Part shown: one piece after another, positions 1-5,867 of the stretch | Layout of the letters: the number at the start of each line of letters is the position of its first letter | Numbering within the stretch: position 1 is the first letter of the stretch | DNA from: CBDTYW01 sp965364735 | Lineage (GTDB): Bacteria > Actinomycetota > Nitriliruptoria > Nitriliruptorales > Nitriliruptoraceae | Reading direction: 5' to 3' | NCBI GenBank assembly: GCA_965364735.1 | Contig: CBDTYW010000172.1 | Span: 1-8,218 of the forward strand | Length of the DNA stretch: 8,218 nt | The notes under the pieces: generated by a model | What the model was told of the DNA's origin: nothing | Databases searched by the model: none | What the model saw: the letters and a program-made list of their open reading frames with translations, nothing else | Program-made: the position numbers and the translations under genes

Positions 1-90
1 CCGGGCGCCCGCCGTCCCCGCGCCGGCCGATCGGTTGCGTCGTCGACTGCCCGTCCGCCGACGCACGGCGGTCTGGTTCGTGTTCTTCAG

Positions 91-129
91 GCGGGTGGCT
101 CACGACAGACAGGCTAGAAGCCCGCCCGC
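91..129 (+). other. Imperfect stem-loop in the upstream region
   Basis: GCGGGTGGCT at 91-100 can pair with 119-129, giving 10 base pairs with one G-U wobble and one bulged C at 123. The loop is 101-118. No T-run follows it, so it is not a classic terminator. It may be part of a structured leader or the end of an upstream transcript. GC-rich sequence makes such pairings fairly easy by chance. Confidence 0.3.
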
Positions 130-179
130 GGTGCGTCGTTGCTTCGCGTGATCCGGACAAGGGTTGGGACATCGCCGGA

Positions 180-212
180 GATCGTCCGATGCGCTGGCCG
201 GCTCGGACGATC
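180..212 (+). promoter_or_regulatory. Perfect 10-bp inverted repeat upstream of the secreted protein gene
   Basis: GATCGTCCGA at 180-189 is exactly complementary to TCGGACGATC at 203-212, with a 13-nt loop. The right arm runs straight into GGGGGGAG (213-220) and an in-frame ATG at 224, and lies 95 nt before the preferred start at 308. A perfect 10-bp pair this close together is unlikely by chance in 300 nt. It could be an operator for a dimeric repressor or an RNA hairpin in the leader. I do not recognise it as a named element. Confidence 0.45.
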
Positions 213-290
213 GGGGGGAGCGGATGCATGCGGAGAGAGCACAAGGCGGACAGAATGGGCGCGGCGTGCCGACACAGTCAACGGGACGCC

Positions 291-300
291 GAGGAAGGGA
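291..300 (+). promoter_or_regulatory. Ribosome binding site for the 308 start
   Basis: The purine-rich GAGGAAGGGA lies 7 nt before ATG at 308 and resembles the Shine-Dalgarno sequence. It decides the start: the open frame extends further upstream (TTG at 164, ATG at 224), but only the 308 start combines this site with a normal signal peptide directly at the N terminus. Confidence 0.75.
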
Positions 301-307
301 AGTCACC

Positions 308-3300
308 ATGGGTCGATCGCGACGTTGGACTGCCGTTGCCGTCTCCGTGCTGGCCATGACGGGCCTGGTGGGCCTGCCCGCCGCGGCGGATCACGTCGAG
401 GTCACGACAGGCGACGGATATGTGACCCTGCACCGCTACGCGGGAGCGAACCGTCACGCGACCGCCACCTCGTTCGCGGTGGAGTCGACGAGGTCGCGGG
501 TCGCCGATCCTGCCACGGCCGCCGTCATCGCGCGAGCCAGCGACTTCCCGGACGCCCTGGCCGGCGCCTACCTCGCCGGACAGGTCGGCGGGCCCGTCCT
601 GCTGACCCGCACGAGCGAGCTCGACCCGGACACGCGCGACGTGCTGACCCGCACGACCGAAGACGGCCTCGACGTCGACACCGTCTACCTGCTTGGCGGG
701 CCGGCGGCGATCAGCGAGGAGGTCGAGGCAGAGCTGCGCGACGTGCTCGGGCTCACCGTCGTGCGTCTGGCCGGAGACAACCGCTACGCCACCGCTGCGG
801 CCATCGTGACGGGGGCGCCGGGCGGTCGGGTCGGGCTTGTCGACGGCAAGCGCACGGCGATCCTGGCGGTCGGAACATCGGCTCCGGATGCGCTCGTCGC
901 GGGTGCCGCAGCAGCCGGCGCGGACCTGCCGATGCTGCTCACGACGCAGAGCAAGCTCCCGGAGCCGACCATCGCTGCGCTGGACAGCCTCGACATCGAG
1001 CAGGTCGTCATCGCCGGTGGTCTTGCCGTCGTCGGGCTCGAGGTCGAGAACGAGCTCGGCGAGCTCGGGATCAGCTCGATCCGGCTGGCGGGCGACGATC
1101 GCAACGAGACGGCCGTCGAGTTCGCCAAGTTCAACGTCGCCCAGCTCGGGTTCACGACGCGACGCATCGGCATCGTGCGGGGAGACACCTTCCCGGACGC
1201 GCTCGCCTTCGGCCCGTACGCGGGGCGTGAGCGCTTCAGCGTGCTGCTGACCCGTGCTCCCGGCAACCCGACGGGCCCGACCCTTGGTCATCTCAGCGAG
1301 CTCGCCTCCTGCGCGGGTGACGTGATCGCGATCGCTGGTGGCACGAACGCTGTCACCACCGCGGACGCGGCACAGGTTCGCATCGCCTTCACGCCGACCG
1401 ACGACTGCACGGCGCCGACGGATCACCCCCCGCGGATGCTGCGCATGTCGAGCGTCGGCGACGTCGCGACGATCACGATGACGGAGGACGTGACCTGCAC
1501 GGGCGCGGTGCCCGGTCAGCTCGCCTTCGTCGCGGCGAACGGCACGGTCGTCGCGGCGACGAGCCTCGCCTGCGACGGCTCTGACACGATCACGGCCACC
1601 TTCCCCGCAGGAACGCTCGGCACGCCCGCCGTCGGGACGCTCCGGCACCGGTCGGCGTCCGCGATCGCGAGCCGCATCGCCGACGCAGCCGGCAACACCG
1701 TGCCGACGGACACCGAGCTCCGGCTCGGGACGTTGTTCGTCGTCGACTCCCTCGGGGACACCGTCGACGTGACGCCCGGCGACGGGGTCTGTGCGGACGA
1801 CGCAGGCGACTGCACGTTGCGGGCCGCTGTCGGTGAGGCCAACGCCTCGCCTGGCGCGGACACGATCACGGTGCCGGCCGGCACCGTCAGGATCACGCGG
1901 TCCGGCGAAGGGGAGGACGGCAACGCGACCGGCGACCTCGACGTCACCGAGTCGCTGACCATCAGCGGAGCAGGAGCGTCGGTCACCGTGATCGATGGTG
2001 ATGGGATCGACCGGCTCGTCCACGTGCTCGGCGGCGACGTCCTCCTGACCGACCTTCGCCTCGTCGGTGGCCTGACCGACAGCGGCGAGCACGGAGGTGC
2101 GATCCTCGCGGCCGCCGGTCGCCTCGACCTGGACGGTGTCAGCGTCATCGGCAACCAGAGCGGTGGCAACGGCGGCGGCGTCGCGGCGGCCGGGGCGGCC
2201 GTCCACGCGATCGACGTCGAGATCTCGTCGAACGCCGCGTCCGGGGACGGTGGCGGGCTCTGGAGCGCGGACGACGTCGAGACCTTCGTTTCCGGCTCCC
2301 GTCTCGACCTCAACACCGCGGACCTGTCGGGTGGCGCGATCGCGGCCGGCTCGGGCGTCCTGGACGTGCGGTCCACCACGATGGCGACCAACACGGCGTC
2401 CGGCCGTCGGATCCCGGACGATCCGTTCACCGACGTGGACGAGCTCGTCGTCCGCGGCGGTGGCGGCATCGCCGTGATGAACGGCCTCGCGACGCTGATG
2501 GATGTCACCGTCGAAGCCGGCGTCGTCGACGGGTTCGGTGGCTCCGGTGGGGGGATCCTCGGCGTCACCGCGGTCCTCGACATCGTCGACAGCACGATCC
2601 GTGGGAGCGACGCACGCCGCTCCGGCGGTGGCATCGAGTCGCACCGTGGCCAGATCGCGCTCACGCGGACGGTCATCGACGGCAACTCCGCGTCGATCAA
2701 CGGCGGCGGGCTGCACATCACGGACTTCGCAGACGCGATGGTCATCGAGGGCAGCTTCACGGACAACGTCGCCGGCGACGGCGCCAACCTCCAGGGAGAG
2801 GGCGGCGGCATCTGGAACGGCCCCGGCACGTTGACGGTGCAGGGCACGACGTTCTCCGGCAACGAGGCCCGCGGGCAGCGCATCGACGACGACCCGGCCT
2901 CGGCCGGGGTCAACGAGACCGACCCGAAGGGCGGCGGCGGGCTGTTCAACGCCGGCGGAGAGGTCTCCGTCGAGGACGCGACCTTCACGGGCGACTCCGC
3001 GACCGGTGATGGGGGCGCAGGTGGCGCGATCCTCAACGACCGCGGGACGATCGTGGTCCACGAGACCGTCATCGACAGTGCTTCGGCGGTTCGCTCCGGT
3101 GGGGGCGTCGAGAGCGAGGTCGGCATGGTCAACCTCGTCGACGTCACGATCCGCGACGCCACGGCGATGCAGGGGGCCGGCGTGAGCGTCACCGGGCCCG
3201 GTCAGGTCGACGTCAACCGTGGCATCTTCACGGGGAACGTCGCGGCCTTGCTCGGCGGCGGTCTCCTCAACGACGTCGGGGCGATGAACATCGCGGCAAC

Positions 3301-4066
3301 GACGATCTCCGGCAACTCCGCTTCGTCGGGCGGTGGGCTGTTCAACGTGGGCGGTGCGGTGCGCGTCGTGTCGTCCACGGTCTCGGACAACACCGCGACC
3401 GACCCGGCCGGTGACGGCGGCGGGATCGCGAGCCAACGTGGCTCGCTGGTGGTCGCCCGGACAACGGTCAGCGGGAACACGGCGGCGGGCGCGGGCGGCG
3501 GCATCGCCAACGTCGACGGGCAGCTGAACGTCGACGAGACCACGATCGTGCTCAACGCTGCAGCCGATGGGGGAGGTGGCGTCGTCGTCGACGCCGGTGA
3601 CGCCCAGATCCGCAGCACGACGATCACCGACAACACCGAGCCCGACGGGATCGGGAGCCAGCTCCGAGCTCGGGCCGGGACCGTCAAGCTCACCCACGTC
3701 ACCGTCCACGACGGGGTCAACGACTCCGGCGCGGCGCTCCGCAACGACGGGGCCACGACGGTCATGGTCAACGGGATCGTCTCGTCACCGGCGGCCGGGG
3801 TCGCGTCGTGCGCGGGGACGTGGTCGAGCGAGGGCGGCAACGTCATCTTCGACGCGTCGTGCGGCATCGGCGGCACGAACGACCTCGAGTCAACGGATGC
3901 CGAGCTCGCGGCGCTCGCCGACAACGGCGGCCCCACCGTCACGCAGCTCCCGGCCTCGCCGGGGCCCGCGATCGACAACGGCACCTCCGAAGGCTGCCTC
4001 GCCGTCGACCAGCGTGGGCTCACCCGCGTTGCCGAGACCTGCGACTCCGGCGCCGTCGAGCGCTGA
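308..4066 (+). CDS. Secreted wall-binding beta-helix protein (CWB2 x3, CSLREA, choice-of-anchor Q)
   Basis: This 1252-aa protein is predicted to be exported and held on the cell wall; its ligand or activity is unknown. Residues 1-27 form a Sec signal peptide (RSRR, hydrophobic core, cleavage after PAAA). Three cell-wall-binding type 2 modules follow at about 39-147, 150-254 and 257-361, each with an R-(L/Y)-AG-x-(N/D)-R start, a PDAL core and an (L/A)GG end. In clostridial proteins such triplets bind wall polymers non-covalently. Residues 373-474 resemble an SbsA-type Ig-like domain. A CSLREA-type motif lies at 476-510 (PGDGVC, then CTLRAAV at 502-508). Residues ~540-1165 contain about 18 coils of ~26 residues marked by GGG(I/L/V) and T-x-SGN-x-A, as in Pmp-like right-handed beta-helices. 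Residues 1203-1252 match a choice-of-anchor Q domain (NGGPT, SPGPAID, DQRG, DSGA). No LPXTG, membrane tail or beta-barrel follows. Architecture is secure; adhesin, surface-layer or polysaccharide-binding roles are guesses. Confidence 0.92.
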   Translation: MGRSRRWTAVAVSVLAMTGLVGLPAAADHVEVTTGDGYVTLHRYAGANRHATATSFAVESTRSRVADPATAAVIARASDFPDALAGAYLAGQVGGPVLLTRTSELDPDTRDVLTRTTEDGLDVDTVYLLGGPAAISEEVEAELRDVLGLTVVRLAGDNRYATAAAIVTGAPGGRVGLVDGKRTAILAVGTSAPDALVAGAAAAGADLPMLLTTQSKLPEPTIAALDSLDIEQVVIAGGLAVVGLEVENELGELGISSIRLAGDDRNETAVEFAKFNVAQLGFTTRRIGIVRGDTFPDALAFGPYAGRERFSVLLTRAPGNPTGPTLGHLSELASCAGDVIAIAGGTNAVTTADAAQVRIAFTPTDDCTAPTDHPPRMLRMSSVGDVATITMTEDVTCTGAVPGQLAFVAANGTVVAATSLACDGSDTITATFPAGTLGTPAVGTLRHRSASAIASRIADAAGNTVPTDTELRLGTLFVVDSLGDTVDVTPGDGVCADDAGDCTLRAAVGEANASPGADTITVPAGTVRITRSGEGEDGNATGDLDVTESLTISGAGASVTVIDGDGIDRLVHVLGGDVLLTDLRLVGGLTDSGEHGGAILAAAGRLDLDGVSVIGNQSGGNGGGVAAAGAAVHAIDVEISSNAASGDGGGLWSADDVETFVSGSRLDLNTADLSGGAIAAGSGVLDVRSTTMATNTASGRRIPDDPFTDVDELVVRGGGGIAVMNGLATLMDVTVEAGVVDGFGGSGGGILGVTAVLDIVDSTIRGSDARRSGGGIESHRGQIALTRTVIDGNSASINGGGLHITDFADAMVIEGSFTDNVAGDGANLQGEGGGIWNGPGTLTVQGTTFSGNEARGQRIDDDPASAGVNETDPKGGGGLFNAGGEVSVEDATFTGDSATGDGGAGGAILNDRGTIVVHETVIDSASAVRSGGGVESEVGMVNLVDVTIRDATAMQGAGVSVTGPGQVDVNRGIFTGNVAALLGGGLLNDVGAMNIAATTISGNSASSGGGLFNVGGAVRVVSSTVSDNTATDPAGDGGGIASQRGSLVVARTTVSGNTAAGAGGGIANVDGQLNVDETTIVLNAAADGGGGVVVDAGDAQIRSTTITDNTEPDGIGSQLRARAGTVKLTHVTVHDGVNDSGAALRNDGATTVMVNGIVSSPAAGVASCAGTWSSEGGNVIFDASCGIGGTNDLESTDAELAALADNGGPTVTQLPASPGPAIDNGTSEGCLAVDQRGLTRVAETCDSGAVER
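2354..2824 (+). repeat. Beta-helix super-repeat, unit A
   Basis: Residues 683-839 of the secreted protein. The unit starts at a coil reading GVLDV, carries a long loop with GRRIPDDP (699-706) running to GGGG (717-720), and later RSGGGIES (771-778). Unit B repeats these landmarks in the same order 157-158 residues further on. It is diverged at protein level and no long identical DNA was seen. It looks like an old duplication of about six coils. Confidence 0.6.
2825..3277 (+). repeat. Beta-helix super-repeat, unit B
   Basis: Residues 840 to about 990. The unit starts GTLTV, has the loop GQRIDDDP (856-863) running to GGGG (875-878), and RSGGGVES (929-936). The offsets from unit A are 157, 158 and 158 residues. 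By the last shared coil (GGG at 983 versus 832) the offset falls to 151, implying a small deletion in B or insertion in A. The acidic loop interrupts the regular 26-residue coils in both units only. Confidence 0.6.
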
Positions 4067-4088
4067 CCGACACCGCGAGCCAACCCGC

Positions 4089-4133
4089 CGAGCGATGTCG
4101 AAACCTGCGTGGTGCGGGTTTGGCCGTCGCTCG
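4089..4133. terminator. Probable bidirectional terminator between convergent genes
   Basis: An outer arm CGAGCGA (4089-4095) pairs perfectly with TCGCTCG (4127-4133). After a partly paired internal loop, AAACCTGC (4101-4108) pairs with GCGGGTTT (4114-4121), with one G-U pair and the loop GTGGT. The inner arms start with AAA and end with TTT, so transcripts of either strand would form a stem with short A and U runs. It lies 22 nt after the plus-strand stop and 19 nt after the minus-strand stop, where a shared terminator is expected. The U-run sits inside the larger stem, which is not the textbook form. Confidence 0.6.
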
Positions 4134-4152
4134 TGCGTGGAGGAGGGCCGGG

Positions 4153-5766
4153 TCAGGCCTTGGCGATGAGGCGGTCGGCGGCGCTGAGGCGCTTGGAGAG
4201 CTGCGCCACGCTCGCCTCGCCGATGGCCGTGATGCCGGAGAGCTTGTTCAGCTCGGCGTTCAGCTCGCGGTGGCCGCGGCCGGTGAGGTGCGACAGCATC
4301 TGGACGCGGTCGGCGTTGTCCTTGCGGAGCTTGGCGCGGTCGATGCGACGGGTGGGCGTCATGACGATCGAGCCGTTCGCCAGCGGCGGCGGCATCAGCT
4401 CGAGGACGAGGGCCGGGTCGTCGTCGGCGGAGGTGTCCTCGAGGTCGACGTGCTCCTCGAGCCGGAGCAGCTCGCCGAGATGGGCCCCGCCGCCGCTCGG
4501 GGTGGCCGCGAGGGCCTGGAACAGCGACATCTGCTCCTCGCCGGTCGGGACGGCGTCGAGCTGCGCGTCGTCGGCCGGGTCGCGCTCGGGGCGCCGCTTG
4601 AGCGAGTGGGTGCGGTCCTCGGCGATCTTGGCGGCGAGCAGGCGCAGCCTCGGGTCGTCGGGCAGGAACATCCATGCCTTCTGGGCGCCCTGGCCGCGAC
4701 GGAACCGCACGAGACGTCCGACGGCTTGTCGGAAGAAGAGCTCCGTGGTGGTCGTGGTCGCGAACACACCGACCCGCAGCCGCGGGATGTCGACGCCCTC
4801 CGACACCATGCGGACCGCGACGATCCACGGGGCGGTTCCCGCGGCGAAGTCGGCGATGCGGCTCGAGGCGTCGTCGTCCTCGGACGTCGCGACGATCGGC
4901 TCGACCCCGGTGCGGTGGTGGATCAGCTTCGCGATCGCCCGCGCGTGCTCGACGTCTGTCGCGATGACGAGGCCGCCGGCGTCGGGGTGGCGTTCGCGGG
5001 CTCGGCTCAGCTGCTCGTGGGCTTCAGAGAGGACCGTCCGCAGCCACTCGCCGTCCGGAGACAGGGCCGTACGGAGGCGCTGGGACATGAGCGTCTTGTC
5101 GAGATGGTCGTCGAACGACGCGCGGTGCAGCGACCCGTCCGGCGCCGTCCACTCCATGTCGCCGCCGATGCGGGGGAAGTAGACGGGACGGACGACACCT
5201 CCGTCGGTGAGCGCGTCCGCGTAGCCGTAGGTGAAGTCCGCGGTCGCCTCGTCGAAGTCGTACGAGACGAACGGGATGGTGTTCTGGTCGCTGCGGAACG
5301 GGGTCCCGGAGATCAGGAGACGTCGGTCGGCCGGCTCGAACGCGACGCGCAGCCCTTCGCCCCAGGCGCGCTCGTCACCGGCGTGGTGGATCTCGTCGAA
5401 GATGACGAACGCCCCGCGCGTGACCTTGCGCAGCGCGCGGGCTGATGACGCCACCTGCTGGTAGGTCACGACGATCCCGTGGACGTCGTCAGGCAGCGAG
5501 CCCTGCTTCGAGGACCACGACGGGTCGAGGTGCAGGCCGAACTCTGACGCGTTGTCGCTCCACTGGATCTTGAGGTGCGACGTCGGCACGACGACGACGA
5601 GGCGCGCCCCGCGGTGACGGCCCAGGTGACGCACCGCCGCGGTCAGCGCGAACGTGGTCTTGCCGGCGCCCGGGGTCGCCACCGCCATGAAGTCGGGCTT
5701 GTCGTGCGCCTCGAGGGCGTCGAGCGCCCGCTTCTGCCACCGTCGGAGTCGTACAGCTCGGGTCAA
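4153..5766 (-). CDS. SF2 DEAD/DEAH-type helicase (ResIII/SSL2-like)
   Basis: A 537-aa cytoplasmic protein with the complete motif set of a superfamily 2 ATP-dependent helicase or translocase. A Q-like element LRRWQKRAL is at 7-15, Walker A TPGAGKT at 31-37, motif Ia PTSHLKIQW at 61-69, motif Ib VTYQQVA at 100-106, motif II DEIHH at 124-128 and motif III SGTPFRSD at 153-160. The second RecA domain has GLVIATDVEHA near 265, motif V SEGVDIPRL at 322-330 and motif VI QAVGRLVRFR at 347-356 with likely arginine finger(s). DEIHH and the overall pattern fit the ResIII/COG1061 (SSL2-like) group. An acidic linker (439-450) precedes a helical tail (473-537) with no recognised domain; no nuclease or methylase motif is present. 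The start is TTG: an in-frame TGA lies at 5802-5800, no ATG or GTG falls between, and the next ATG (residue 27) would lose the Q-like element. The ribosome binding site is weak. It lies 101 nt downstream of the UvrD2-like gene. Substrate and pathway are unknown; repair is an inference. Confidence 0.88.
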   Translation of the reverse strand: MTRAVRLRRWQKRALDALEAHDKPDFMAVATPGAGKTTFALTAAVRHLGRHRGARLVVVVPTSHLKIQWSDNASEFGLHLDPSWSSKQGSLPDDVHGIVVTYQQVASSARALRKVTRGAFVIFDEIHHAGDERAWGEGLRVAFEPADRRLLISGTPFRSDQNTIPFVSYDFDEATADFTYGYADALTDGGVVRPVYFPRIGGDMEWTAPDGSLHRASFDDHLDKTLMSQRLRTALSPDGEWLRTVLSEAHEQLSRARERHPDAGGLVIATDVEHARAIAKLIHHRTGVEPIVATSEDDDASSRIADFAAGTAPWIVAVRMVSEGVDIPRLRVGVFATTTTTELFFRQAVGRLVRFRRGQGAQKAWMFLPDDPRLRLLAAKIAEDRTHSLKRRPERDPADDAQLDAVPTGEEQMSLFQALAATPSGGGAHLGELLRLEEHVDLEDTSADDDPALVLELMPPPLANGSIVMTPTRRIDRAKLRKDNADRVQMLSHLTGRGHRELNAELNKLSGITAIGEASVAQLSKRLSAADRLIAKA

Positions 5767-5867
5767 CTTCGGCTCGTGTCGGCGTCGTGGGGCGGGAGGT
5801 CAGCGAGCATGCCACATGACCCGGACAACTCTCGACCTCACGCGGTCGTTGGGGCACCAACCGGAGC

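Larger units (their letters stand above)
1..307. other. Upstream region with no complete gene; potentially structured leader
   Basis: No complete gene can be supported here. On the plus strand, frame 2 is open from the window edge to a TGA at 149-151 and its first ~100 bases have G/C-rich third positions, so it could be the tail of an upstream gene; the peptide (rich in R, P, A) is not recognisable. The region holds three potential stem-loops: TGCGTCG at 36-42 with CGACGCA at 59-65, GCGGGTGGCT at 91-100 with 119-129 (one wobble and one bulge), and a perfect 10-bp pair at 180-212. I found no convincing -35/-10 promoter. An in-frame ATG at 224, preceded by GGGGGGAG, is an alternative start for the downstream gene but would put 28 polar residues ahead of an otherwise normal signal peptide. 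Confidence 0.5.

Noticed and set aside
151..290. A c-di-AMP or c-di-GMP riboswitch before a wall protein gene
   Set aside because: I looked for the conserved cores of these motifs and did not find them; only generic hairpins are visible.
164..307. Upstream extension of the secreted protein from TTG at 164
   Set aside because: It would put 48 polar residues before a standard signal peptide, while the ATG at 308 has a well-spaced ribosome binding site.
139..1230. A long plus-strand frame rich in Arg, Gly and Ala overlapping the wall-binding modules
   Set aside because: It is an out-of-frame shadow of the CWB2-coding region; the composition is typical of GC-rich off-frame translation.
2100..3620. 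Recurring GGCGGCGG-type DNA as a CRISPR or microsatellite array
   Set aside because: The periodicity is about 78 bases, equal to one 26-residue coil, and comes from the GGG codons of the beta-helix. The units are in frame and diverged, with no identical repeats and spacers.
278..3709. An open frame of 1143 codons antisense to the secreted protein gene
   Set aside because: Its codons lie exactly opposite the sense codons, so it stays open simply because the real gene lacks TTA, CTA and TCA codons; it stops being open at the sense TCA at 3785. Its translation is low-complexity D/R/V/G sequence with no recognisable domain.
308..4066. Type V autotransporter or chlamydial Pmp protein
   Set aside because: The coils look Pmp-like, but there is no C-terminal beta-barrel, and the wall-binding modules and genome character indicate a Gram-positive type envelope.
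3890..5445. Other long frames on both strands across the SF2 helicase gene
   Set aside because: They are shadows of the helicase gene and of the end of the secreted protein gene; none carries a recognisable domain.
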